Shown in pieces: positions 47,846-58,595 of a DNA stretch of 64,000 nt. Origin of the DNA: Portulaca oleracea (taxonomy: Eukaryota; Streptophyta; Magnoliopsida; Caryophyllales; Portulacaceae); assembly GCA_029582165.1 (NCBI GenBank), contig CM055887.1:15609190-15673189 (forward strand), in the 5' to 3' direction. The stretch's first letter is position 1. Each line of letters starts with the position of its first letter. The position numbers and the translations under genes were made by a program. The notes beneath the pieces were generated by a model, which did no database searches, was not told the origin of the DNA, and saw nothing but the letters and a program-made list of their open reading frames with translations.

Positions 47846-50800
47846 CGTAACGCCCCAACCTTAATCACGGGTTAAACTCCACTTAAAGACCCTAAGCGCG
47901 ATTAGTATGCGTGGAACACCTTAGGTCGAAGCATTACCGCCGTCTCCCCAAAAGAGACAAGGCAACCACCTCAAAGAACTTCCAAAACCACAAACCAACT
48001 TAACAACCTTCACATAAACTTATACAATCTTTGGATAAAGTACAACAACTTAAACATAATTTAAACTAAACAACTCCAATAAGAAATCCTGCTTGTCGCC
48101 GACTCTTGATGGACTCCATGGAGAGCTACCTCGATAGCCTTGAACTACTTTGCAACTGCCTTATCCTTGCCTTGGGAGCTCGAGCCTCCTAAAACAAAAC
48201 ATTAAAACGCAAAGGTGAGTGGGAGACACTCGATGCGTAAACCTCCGGCCACGTAAACCGTTCGAAAGCGGTTTTAGTGCGACATTTAAAGTCATTTCAA
48301 AGCGGGAAGGGGTTAAAAATACTTGAGCAGCGTGAACATAAACATAAGCATAAACATAAATTCATGAAAATAGAGAGTAAGTGGGACCCTTACGATCGTT
48401 GCAAGCACCTCACACGCGTATGCCCAAGTTGATCTATACTTGGAATGATTGGTATTAAGCGATGACATGGCAGTCAAGGCACTCTGATCAGGAGTGCTAA
48501 AACATGGATGTTATCATAAGCATAAAAATGCGGGTCCACTAAAAGATGTAAAGATATTGAAATTCATGGAACTTGACATAGCATGAAATACATGAACTAT
48601 GAGTATAACTTAAACGTAAAAGCTGGACAATTTGCGTACCTTGGAACGCTAAAGTCTTTAGCGTGACTCGGCTTGGAGACGGCTTTGGGAACTTGTCAAC
48701 TAAGATAAGAATAAGTAGAAACGAAGAACCGAATAAAGTTTTAAATTAGATTTATAAGTTTAGAAACTTAATAATTAACATGAAGTAACTTTTTAAGAAT
48801 AAAATTTCAGGTTATAGTAAAATAGTGTTTATAGCATAACTTAAGTTAGGAAAATCGAAACAAAGTAAAAGAGTACATCTCGGAATAGAGAAAATCATAA
48901 TCTACAACTTTGTCAACAGAACCAGAAGCTAAAAATGAGTGGAAGGGCCCCAAAATGGGCCCGGACAGAAGCTGAATATATGAAACTTTAAGCTTTTGAA
49001 TTGAAAATACATGAGAAGTATGATGTAAAAGGTGATTCAAATAAAAGGACTTGAATACAAGAGAATAGGCTTGAATCAATGAGGAATAGGATGATTATAA
49101 ATTGGAAGCTCGGATGCGAAAATAGTGAGTTCAAATATGGTTTGATAATACGATATGGAATGAAAAGACGAAATGGAGCAAGATATGCATGTCCAAATGT
49201 GAGTAAAAGCAAGCTTGGATTAATGAACTATGAAATGAGTGATGAAATGAGGAATGAATTGGATAACATTAGAGATTATCAAGCTAGAAAGAGCTTTTAG
49301 CTAGAGCAAAGATATTGAACACGATACTTAAAGAAATATAGGAAATAAGGACTTACTAACACATTAGCTCTTGAAGAGTATACATAAGACTTACTTAGGA
49401 CTCCAAGATGGTACACTTAGCCTTAAACACATAACTCTATAATGACAATATATATTCATGACTCATTTATACCTAGAACCCCTTATTGGGTTGATTTGAG
49501 GCCCAAAAGCTAATAATTTACAAAGGTTATTTTGAGCAGAAAACCATTCTGGACAGCCCGGTTTCCCGGGGTCGTAACTCACACTCCCGATATCGGATGA
49601 CAAAGAACCATACCTTTCCGGAAAGCTTGCTACAAGGCCTAAAACTTTCATGTTTACCATAAAAACCAAAGAGGTCTCCAAAAGGACGAAAAACAGCCCT
49701 CAAAACACTGACTCAGAATTCGTATTTAAAAACGTGAGGTTACGGTTTTGGTCGTAACTCGGGCTATACATGTCGGAAATTCGAAATTCCAAAGCCTATG
49801 GTTTGCTAACACCTTAAGCTATCCAATGGAGTATAAATTTGGGCAAAAATCTCACTTTTATAATTCTGTAAATTTCCAGAATTGAAAACAGTAGCTAAAA
49901 CACCTAAAACTCATCTTTTAATTGGATTTTCCCTCTTAATCATATTAAAACTTAACCAAATTTCATCTAACCTTAATCCACCATATTTCCAGAATATAAA
50001 CCATGAAAAACTCTTCATCAAAGGCCTTGAAAACCACATGCATCCATGGATTAAACATTAACTTCACATAATAAACACACTCTTGAACTCTTGTTCCAAA
50101 ACTCACAAATTCACCCAAATTAAGCATGATAACTCTTAATTCATAAACTCACAACAATATCTCAGCCCTTAAACACATAAAAACTCACAAGAAATCCACA
50201 TGCATCAACACTAATTCATCATCCACCATGAATTCAACAAGAACCTCTCAAAACTCATCCAAACACACATGCATAAACTTGAAACTCAAACCCTAACTTA
50301 ACCACAACAATTATATACTTGAATTCATGAATAAAGAGAGTAAAAGAGATGGAATTCACCAAAGAAACATAAATTAAACATAGAATTTCAGATTAGGTTT
50401 GAAAGAAATTGAAGTGGGGTTTGAGAGATTACCCTTGGAGTTAAAAATGGATGAAAATACAAGAGAGAGGAAGAGGGGATGCATCACTGAAACCGCCGCC
50501 GGCTGGCCGGAAAAGTGGCCGGAAACTGGCCGGAGCTGGCTGGGAGTGGACACCAAGAGGAGGGAGAGGGAGGAGTTTGAGAGTGTAGTGAGAGAAAATG
50601 AGATGGGTGTTGAATTGAGTTAAAATGAGCCTCCACTTCTACTACTACTATTGTATACTCACTCACTTAATTTAAAACACCAATACTAACTTTATTAAAA
50701 TCTGAAAATACAACTTTAATAAATTAGTTTTAAGTAAATAAATTAAAAGTAATTAGTTTGGTTCAAATTTGAAAAGAAGTGAGGTGTATTGAGACCCCCT

Positions 50801-51388
50801 TCTACTAAACATTTAAAACACACTTAAAACTATCATCCAATTACCAATGCTAACAATAAATGAGATTAAAACCTTAATTAAAAATAATAATAGGATGATA
50901 ACATTAGGAGTAATTAAATGGTAATCGAGGTAGTAACTTGAAATATCGGGTTTTGTAGGAAATAAAATATATCGATAATAATTGGGTAACATAAAAATAA
51001 AATACAATGACACTTGAATTAAAATAATAAGGTGGAAAATTACCTCTTGAAATTATGTAAGGGATTAAAATGTAAGAAATTAAAATTGGAACGGTAAAAT
51101 ATATATATAAATCGGAACAAGTAATTAAATCGATTCTCGGTAAATAAATTTATAACGTAAAACGTATAAACTGAAATACTTTAACTTATTGAACGAATAT
51201 GTAAAGTAACTTTTAAACCGATAATTCGGCACCTTAGCCATCTCCTGCGCGAGACTTGTCACCGATAACTATAAATAAACGAGTACGTTGATAAATAATA
51301 AAATAAACGCGAAAAAAATTATAACGCGATTTAGATAATTACTGTGATTAATAAGTAATTAAACATGATTTTGGGGTGGGTTATTACA
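47846..51388 (-). repeat. R2 5' LTR
   Basis: Near-identical to 38065-41616, with scattered indels (for example at about 48449-48475). Its inner end reads CGTAACG on the plus strand instead of the expected TGTAACG, so the terminal dinucleotide has mutated. The outer end GGTTATTACA is followed by the target duplication gtggg. Confidence 0.92.
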
Positions 51389-51393
51389 GTGGG

Positions 51394-52212
51394 GAACGTC
51401 GTCGGTGTTTCGGTGACCGTCGGTGCAACGAAGGTGGCGAGGGGTGGCGTCGAGGTGGCTTCGGGGTGGTGGTTGGCTGGGCAGAAAAACGAAGCAAGGG
51501 GGTTTAGGGGGTTCGGTTGATGCGTCGAGGTGGCGATAGTGGTCGAAAAAGGTGGAACGGTGGTCGGAATGCGGTGGTGTGGTGATCGGTGTCAAAATGA
51601 GGGTGGTTGGAGGGAGGTCGAGGGTGGCGTATGGTGGTTGGTGTGGTGGTGCGTGGTCTCGGGTATGGTTGAGCAACAACAGCACTTATTGTAATATTAG
51701 GAAAGAGAGAGAGAAGAGAGAGAGAAAGAGAGACAGGAGAGAGAGAGAGAAAGAAGAGGGGACACGTGTAAAGCTAGGGTTGGGCAAGGGTGGTATGCAT
51801 GGGTAGTGAGGTTTGTTTTGCAATAATCCAAACGGTTAATTCAATTTACTTGGGAAAGGGTTGTTGATAGAATTAGGAGAAAATGGAAAGAAAAGGATAA
51901 GTGGATGAGGTCATCAAGATGATGTCATCACAAAATTACTACCAAAAATACCCTTAATGTTAATACTATATCCCCCAACAATTTTTAACCGAAAACATAA
52001 CCAAATCCAGATAAAATTTTCACAACTGATAAAAATAATTTCTACCCGTAACCCAAAAATTTCCTAACTGATATGTTTAAGACTCTAAAAATTCCAACGA
52101 ACACATTCGCGGTCCTAAAAGCTCCGTGTGAAAACAGATAAATAAATAACGGAATAAAACGCTCGTTAGGAAATTTAACGGTAAACGCAATTGAATTTTT
52201 CAGGGTTTTACA
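51394..52212 (-). repeat. R1 3' LTR, proximal part
   Basis: Continues the R1 LTR after the R2 insertion. It aligns with about 56449-57266 and ends GGGTTTTACA at 52212 next to the polypurine tract. It contains the (ag)n-rich block (51700-51760). Confidence 0.88.
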
Positions 52213-52384
52213 TCATTACCCCCTTAAAAGAAGTTTCGTCCTCGAAACTTAAACTCTTACTTAGCGATTCTTCAGACGGAACTTACGGTTATCTTAACCA
52301 AAAACTCGGGATTTTACATCATTACCTTCTTTAAAAGAGTTTCGTCCTCGAAACTCAACATGTCACAGGCATAGGATCCAGAAC
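52213..52384 (-). promoter_or_regulatory. R1 polypurine tract region, duplicated
   Basis: The minus strand carries cttcttttaagggggtaatga directly before the LTR. About 100 nt upstream a second copy of the block occurs (agtttcgaggacgaaact, then tttaaagaaggtaatga, at 52318-52357 on the plus strand). One copy is the functional primer tract; the other is a degenerate duplicate. Confidence 0.65.
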
Positions 52385-53704
52385 TTAATCATATTGTAAC
52401 TTACGAGGGAAAGAGAGATGAGTACCAGTCACATCGTCATCCAAATTTTCTGCCTCCTTGCCCCGCATTACATACACTCGGCCTCCCTGGTTGCGTGGTG
52501 CTTGATATTGCTGACGAGGTTGCCTGTCACGATTGGCTTGGTTGCCATTTGAGCCATCCCGATTCTGATGTTGTTTCCTTGGGTTCCTGTTGTAGCCTCC
52601 TCGATCCTGGTATGTTGAGGGTGGGACTCCTTGATTGTTGGTTCTTCCCTGGTTGGATCCTTCTGGTGCTGGAAGAGGGCAGTCTCTCACCATATGATGG
52701 GGACTGCCACACCGGTAGCAACTTGCCCTCAAGTTAGTCCTGTACTCCCTGGCAATATGGCCCGGCCTGCCACAAGCTCTACAAAACAACCCAGGTGGTG
52801 GTGCTTGGTTACCCTGCCAGTTGTTGTGGTGGCTTCTCTTGTCAGGGTATATTGGAGTATGATCAGAGCGGGAAGGTTCCTTTCTCTTGTTGCCTTGCTT
52901 GTTCATATATGCCTCCCGGGCTATAGCCACTCTCTCAATGTTGATGGCCACGTCCAACATCTCCTGATACGATGTGAATGTGCGTGCTGACATACGATCT
53001 TGAATGTCAAAACTGAGACCACTCTCGAAATGATTCATCTTCAAAACTTCATCAGCCACATATGCCGAAGCGAAACGGGACAATTCCGAGAACTTGGTAG
53101 CATATTCCAGCACGTTGCTCTTTCCTTGTTCCAATTCCAGGAACTCTTTCTCCTTAGCCTTTTGGAGCGACATAGGGTAAAAGCGATTCTTCAGCATCTC
53201 CTTGAACCGGTTCCAGTTGAACCCAGGTTCATTCTGTCGTTCCTTCACACTCATCCACAATAAGTTAGCCTCTCCAGTCAGGTGGTAGGACGCAAATCCA
53301 ACTTTCCGCTCCTCAGGGCAGGGAAGAGCGTCGAATTTCTTTTCGATGTCACATATCCACTCCTCAAACACCTTGGGGTCAGCTTCCCCGGAGTAGGTGG
53401 GATGGTTGAGGCTGTTGAACTCCTTGAATAAAGAGGCATTGTTGTCCCTCCTCGTGTCGCCTATTTGCTCCGACATTCGTTGCAGGTGCTCGTTCTGCCG
53501 AGTCATCATCTCCATCATCATAAGTTGTGCCATATTGGGGATTATTGGCAGGGTGTCCTCTCCATTCGTGGCGGATTGAGTAGCCTGTGCTGCTCGTGCA
53601 GCTGCTGTCTCTTGGAGTTCTGCAAACCGTTGTCTCAGCTCATCACTAGTTGGGATAGGTCTACCTTGAGGCCCATTAAATCTGGTTCCATCGTCTTGAG
53701 TCAT
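52385..53704 (-). CDS. R1 Gag polyprotein, intact
   Basis: A 439-codon open frame. After a Gln/Met-rich N-terminal region with likely coiled-coil character (residues 20-85) comes the retrotransposon gag capsid domain (about 95-265; WICDIEKKFDAL, LLWMSVKERQ, RFYPMSLQKAKEKEFLELEQ, YATKFSELSRFA). Two nucleocapsid knuckles follow: C308-x2-C311-x4-H316-x4-Y321, whose last ligand is Tyr rather than Cys, and a perfect C329-x2-C332-x4-H337-x4-C342. The tail is Gln/Asn/Arg-rich. It would form the virus-like particle that packages R1 RNA. The frame stops at 52385 with no pol after it. Plus-strand frames at 52495-53797 are shadows. Confidence 0.9.
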   Translation of the reverse strand: MTQDDGTRFNGPQGRPIPTSDELRQRFAELQETAAARAAQATQSATNGEDTLPIIPNMAQLMMMEMMTRQNEHLQRMSEQIGDTRRDNNASLFKEFNSLNHPTYSGEADPKVFEEWICDIEKKFDALPCPEERKVGFASYHLTGEANLLWMSVKERQNEPGFNWNRFKEMLKNRFYPMSLQKAKEKEFLELEQGKSNVLEYATKFSELSRFASAYVADEVLKMNHFESGLSFDIQDRMSARTFTSYQEMLDVAINIERVAIAREAYMNKQGNKRKEPSRSDHTPIYPDKRSHHNNWQGNQAPPPGLFCRACGRPGHIAREYRTNLRASCYRCGSPHHMVRDCPLPAPEGSNQGRTNNQGVPPSTYQDRGGYNRNPRKQHQNRDGSNGNQANRDRQPRQQYQAPRNQGGRVYVMRGKEAENLDDDVTGTHLSFPRKLQYD

Positions 53705-53944
53705 CCTGGAGTTAGAAGAATCATCCTTATCCAGCTCTTACTAAAGAGTTTCTCCCCTGGTAATTCGAACATAACAAACATTCACAAGATTACTTGATAA
53801 CAACAGATTAAGTAAGCACATAAACTCATAAACAATTAAAGAGCAAAGTATATCCCAGCCCCATCCTACACTCACACTCCGAACGTAGCATCCTAAGCTC
53901 TAACTAAAAACCTAATAGACACTTAGGAGCTACCAGGTCGTAAC

Positions 53945-53961
53945 CCAGAGCACTGATACCA
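53945..53961 (-). promoter_or_regulatory. R1 primer-binding site (tRNA-iMet)
   Basis: The minus strand reads TGGTATCAGTGCTCTGG starting 3 nt after the LTR end. The first nine bases match the complement of the initiator tRNA-Met 3' end. Confidence 0.85.
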
Positions 53962-53964
53962 TTC

Positions 53965-56900
53965 TATAACGCCCCGGAAATTCAATTATGAAAAAACGTC
54001 AAAGTCAGACTAACGTTAACAGCGGAAGTCTCTTTTTTTTTCCTTTTTATTAACTTGGGCGTTACTGCCGTACCTCCGAAGAGATACAAGGCAAGAAAGG
54101 AAAACTAACAACTGATCATTAATGACTTCAATTTAACGACGAAAGGAACTTCGAATTCTAGAACAACAAAACTCAATATTAACCAAACTTCAAGTCTAAA
54201 CATAAACTAAACTTTATTCCCAAACGGCTAACTCCAACGTCCTCACTTCTATTGCCCGTCCCCATCATACAATTGATCTTCACCTGAAAACAAAACATTC
54301 ACAACATGAGGGGGGAAACCTCAACAATGTCAACCCCTAACTGTCAAAACATATTCAAATTCATTTTAATTCATTTAGGGGAGGGGAACAAATCAAATCC
54401 TTTTGCAACTCATTTGAATCCCAACCCAGTAGTAACCAGAGTTCAGAAATAACAAAACTTATAAACCAACAGTACCAACTTCCAACTCAGAAAAAAACAA
54501 TGTTCCAAAAACCACAATTACCCTTTTTAAACTCAGAATCAGAACTCAAAATAAGAAATCAGAAATCAGAAACCATAGTAATCAGAAATTAGAAACAGAG
54601 TAATCAGAAATCAGAAACAGAGTAAACTTTTCCTCAGAAAACATATCAGAATTTTATTATGCGGGGATTTGCCTATCCCGAATATCGTAACTCGAATCGT
54701 AAGCAGATCTCGATCCTCGTAATCGAATGGATGGCGGTCCACCCCAAATGTAATCAAATATGTGCACAATCTCAGAAATATATCCGGACTCCCCGAACTC
54801 TTGATAACTCCCCTGCAGGAACAGATCCTGATCTAAGGGTCGTTATCCGCAACCCGCTTATGGTTTCACTTTGATTATTAGTATCTTATGAATTATCAGG
54901 CGTCAGACTTCAAACAAAACCCAACCCAGTTTCCAAAATCAACAGAATAAAACTCAGAGTTTAAAAAAGACTGTCACGTTTTACTCAACTCAGAAAAACA
55001 ACTCACAGACATCCAAATCAGACAGTCTAACTTTACAGAAAGTCCCCGTGCGGGATGCAAGCTTCATAAAACAGATTAAAATCACAAAACCGATAAAAGA
55101 GCATCCCAAAGGGGATTAGGACATAGACATTACCTGAATAACTTCTCTTTACTGAAACACTTACACACGGGAGCTAACTATCGCGTCGTCTCGCTCGGAC
55201 CTAGAATTCGAATATAAACTACTAAAATTAAAACTCGACTTCTACGAAAGTTAATTACGCACGAATCCTACCATACCCCAACCTTAGCCTTCAATTAGCC
55301 AAGTATTGAGCATAACTATATGAAAACACTAACATCACAACATACATTTTCTAAAAGTAATATAATAGAACCGAAACAACACATTTAAAACCATAACCCG
55401 ATACTAATACTTTAATAATGATATTACATAGGGTTTTTGGAACATAATATTCGTATTACCACATAACATGAAAACTTTAAAAAACTTTAATACTAAAGTA
55501 TGTGAAACTTTAATACTAAGACATATGAAACTTTGATACTAATCATATGAACTTTAAAATAATTACATGAAACTCTATAATAATAATAATAATATGAAAC
55601 TTTACTGATCAAATACGAAACTTAATATTTACTTTTGAAAACTTTATAATAACTTAATAACTTAAAACTAATAACACGAAACTTAATAAAATCATGTAAC
55701 CTAATAATTATAATACGAAACTTACGAGTAGTAATAATATGAAAACTTAATAAAAAAAATATGAAATATAAACATATAATACTTGTAAATTATTTCAAAT
55801 AATTTTCACGAATCACTCTAGTATTAACAAACTAAAAATAAGGTCCAACAACATTAATAATCATGATAAGAACTCATTCATAAATAATATGACACTCCAA
55901 CACATTCATACTATAAACAAAGACTATCAACCTTAATAAACACTCAAGTATCACTAATCATGATTGCTACTTATATTACAGATAGATTAACATAAGCATA
56001 ATAATAATAATTAACCTACACATGATACTAACACCAATGGAGTATCATTAATCAGATTCTCTTACTAACATATAATATTAATACTAAGGAGAGCACAACT
56101 ACTTAGATATCACCTACGTGATCCTAATCATCACACACACATAATAGTTCCATTCATCAACATCATTCTAATATTAATGGAAACAGGGGAAGAAACATAT
56201 AAAACAAGGTGCAAGGTTTTACTGAGAGGATGGCAGACTGGTGGTCCGGCGAGGGTCGGACGGCGGCAACAGCAACACGTAATGACCGGGAAGAAGCGGC
56301 AGTGGTGGTAGGGGTTGTCGTCGGCGGTGACGGGGCGGCAGTAGGTGGAACCAAACAAAGCAAACCCAAGTTTAAACAAGGTAGAACGGAGGCTCGGTGG
56401 TTTGCCGGAGCTGAAGTGGTCGACGGACGGGGTGCTGGCGATTGGTGGGGAACGTCGTCGGTGTTTCGGTGACCGTCGGTGCAACGAAGGTGGCGAGGGG
56501 TGGCGTCGAGGTGGCTTCGGGGTGGTGGTTGGCTGGGCAGAAAAACGAAGCAAGGGGGTTTAGGGGGTTCGGTTGATGCGTCGGGGTGGCGATAGTGGTC
56601 GAAAAAGGTGGAACGGTGGTCGGAATGCGGTGGTGTGGTGATCGGTGTCAAAATGAGGGTGGTTGGAGGGAGGTCGAGGGTGGCGTATGGTGGTTGGTGT
56701 GGTGGTGCGTGGTCTCGGGTATGGTTGAGCAACAACAGCACTTATTGTAATATTAGGAAAGAGAGAGAAGAGAGAGAGAAAGAGAGACAGGAGAGAGAGA
56801 GAGAAAGAAGAGGGGACACGTGTAAAGCTAGGGTTGGGCAAGGGTGGTATGCATGGGCAGTGAGGTTTGTTTTGCAGCAATCCAAACGGTTAATTCAATT

Positions 56901-57266
56901 TACTTGGGAAAGGGTTTTTGATAGAATTAGGAGAAAATGGAAAGAAAAGGATAAGGGGATGAGGTCATCAAGATGATGTCATCACAAAATTACTACCAAA
57001 AATACCCCTAATATTAATACTATATCCCCCAACAATTTTTAACCGAAAACATAACCAAATCCAGATAAAATTTTCACAACTGATAAAAATAATTTCTACC
57101 CGTAACCCAAAAATTTCCTAACTGATATTTTTAAGACTCTAAAAATTCCAACGAACTCACTTGCGGTCCTGAAAGCTCCGTGTGAAAACAGATAAATAAA
57201 TAACGGAATAAAACGCTCGTTGGGAAATTTAACGGTAAACGCAATTGAATTTTTCAGGGTTTTACA
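53965..57266 (-). repeat. R1 5' LTR, intact
   Basis: 3.3 kb, matching the split LTR at 35639-38064 and 51394-52212. It shows the uninterrupted R2 target site at about 56440. Its inner end reads TATAACGCC rather than TGTAACGCC. The outer end GGTTTTACA is followed by ccgac. GC-rich frames at 56131-56976 are LTR sequence and recur in the sister copy. Confidence 0.9.
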
Positions 57267-57962
57267 CCGACACTCCGGGGATTGACGACAGATCGACTGA
57301 GCTAGCAACCTGAGTTGGGTGTTCGTCCGACAACCTGTTATCTCGGGCTTGTTTTAGTTTTATCGAGCCAGGCGCATGGTTGGTGGGGTGGTTGGTCTTT
57401 CCGGCGACCGTCTAGTATAGGTTACGGTAGTCGAGAGGTAGCAGACAAGGTGGTCGGAGGGCGGGGGTCCGGCATCCGGCTTGTTCCACGACTGAAGGAA
57501 GGTCGGCCAGTTTGCTCTCAGGGATCGCAGTCTCAATGGTGAACCAAGTGCTCAAGCTTGTTCTCTCCCAGTAATGTTGCTTTTTTTAGTTAATTGAGCT
57601 TTTTTAATGTCTTTTGCCTTGTGTGGAGTTTGGTTTGGTTGCTGGTGCTTTGGCAGTCTGCTTCTTTCGTTCTACAACAAATTTTGGTTGGTAGTGTTGG
57701 AGGTATTAGTTAGAAGTTTTGGGTGCCTAGTGTTAGGAGTTTGGTGGATAGTGGTTGTTTCTTGGTTGGACGATGGTCTTGTTACTAGCTGGGGTACCTT
57801 AACTAGTCCTTTAGAACTGGGGGTGAGGTGTTTGGCAATTCGGTGTGGTCCTGTTTTAAGAATGGGTGAAAATACTCCTTGGGGTGTGTTGTTGGAATCT
57901 TGGGAAAATGACTTTGATGGGGATGTCTTAACCTTTTAGGGCATATGGAACACCCTAGCTAG
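57267..57962 (+). other. TPR retroposon, region 5' of the TPR segment
   Basis: Continuation of the retroposon after the R1 insertion (joined to 35346-35638 once one ccgac is removed). G/T-rich, no domain recognised. An open frame at 57607-57939 ends in an acidic ENDFDGD stretch but matches nothing I know. A stop (57960-57962) in the TPR frame precedes the coding block. Confidence 0.45.
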
Positions 57963-58562
57963 GCCATTCTTGCAGCGAAGAAGTTTAAAGAGGAAGGTAA
58001 TCAATTTTTTAAAGTTGGACACTATGATAGTGTTGTTCGTTGGTATGGGAAAGGCCTACAATTTGTTTGTGCTAGTGCACCAATGTCCGAATCGGAGTTC
58101 GTGTTGCAGTGGGAGGTTGCCGTTTTGATTAAGCTGAATATTGCGGCATGTGAATTGAAATTGGGAGGGTTTTCAAAGGTTGTTGAAGCATGTAGGTTTG
58201 TGTTAAGGTTTGAACCAAACAATGTTAAGGCTTTGTACCGATGTGGAGTGGCTCAAACCAAGCTTGGGAGCTTGGATGAAGCGAGGACAGTGCTTACCCG
58301 GGCTTTGGAGATAGACCCGTCAAATGGAGAGGTTAAGAAAGAACTAGAGGGGGTGATAACCTCTACCATGGCACAAAAAACAAGTTGTTCCTCAGAAAAT
58401 GACAAGAAATCAAGATCGTGTCCTATTAGTGACTCGCAGGGAGTTTCAAAGCTTGATATCAGTGGAGTGAAGGGATTGGGAACTGCGCTACCGAATTTAA
58501 GGCTAAAGAAAAGGAAGATAGGTAACGAGCGTGGAGTACAGGGGAGTTGCTCCAAGGTGTAA
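57963..58562 (+). pseudogene. TPR-domain segment captured in a retroposon
   Basis: The frame is open from 57963 to the stop at 58560-58562 (about 199 codons; first ATG at 58083). It encodes three tetratricopeptide units: AKKFKEEGNQFFKVGHYDSV, LNIAACELKLGGFSKVVEAC, and VKALYRCGVAQTKLGSLDEA followed by ALEIDPSN. The five carboxylate-clamp residues that bind the Hsp90/Hsp70 C-terminus (K, N, N, K, R) are all present. TPRs of this arrangement occur in FKBP-type peptidyl-prolyl isomerases and other co-chaperones; the catalytic part is absent. After the TPRs the sequence is Ser/Lys-rich without a domain. It lacks introns and lies in a poly(A)-tailed, TSD-flanked unit, so it is probably a retrocopied fragment. 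Expression is unknown. Confidence 0.7.
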
Positions 58563-58595
58563 GAGAATGGTTTTGTTGGGGGGAGGGGGTATGAG

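Larger units (their letters stand above)
38065..51388 (-). mobile_element. R2: chromodomain Ty3/gypsy element (Tekay/Del-like)
   Basis: A complete LTR-to-LTR insertion of 13.3 kb in minus orientation. The 5' LTR (sense) is 47846-51388, the primer-binding site 47827-47841, an extra ORF 46360-47139, a gag relic about 44600-45794, a protease to integrase relic 41847-44540, a chromodomain segment 41682-41819, a polypurine tract at about 41617-41636, and the 3' LTR 38065-41616. The two LTRs (3543 and 3552 bp) are nearly identical over most of their length, so the insertion is young, yet gag and pol are broken by indels and one large deletion. It sits in the 3' LTR of R1 with TSD gtggg. Confidence 0.93.
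35639..57266 (-). mobile_element. R1: gag-only Ty3/gypsy element (TR-GAG type), nested
   Basis: An LTR retrotransposon in minus orientation. The 5' LTR (in its sense) is 53965-57266, the tRNA-iMet primer-binding site is at 53945-53961, one gag ORF lies at 52385-53704, a polypurine tract is at about 52213-52231, and the 3' LTR is 51394-52212 plus 35639-38064, split by element R2. The interior, about 1.75 kb, has room only for gag; no protease, reverse transcriptase or integrase is present. It is therefore non-autonomous and must have moved using another element's pol. The tail aaacttcttttaaggggg resembles chromoviruses of the Tekay/Del group. The two LTRs are closely similar over long stretches. 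TSD ccgac. Confidence 0.88.

Noticed and set aside
52495..53797. Several plus-strand frames of 60-119 codons
   Set aside because: Shadows of the intact R1 gag on the minus strand.
56131..56976. Open frames up to 192 codons on both strands
   Set aside because: They are inside the R1 5' LTR and reappear, partly rearranged, in the 3' LTR (37785-38102, 51359-51806); no domain.
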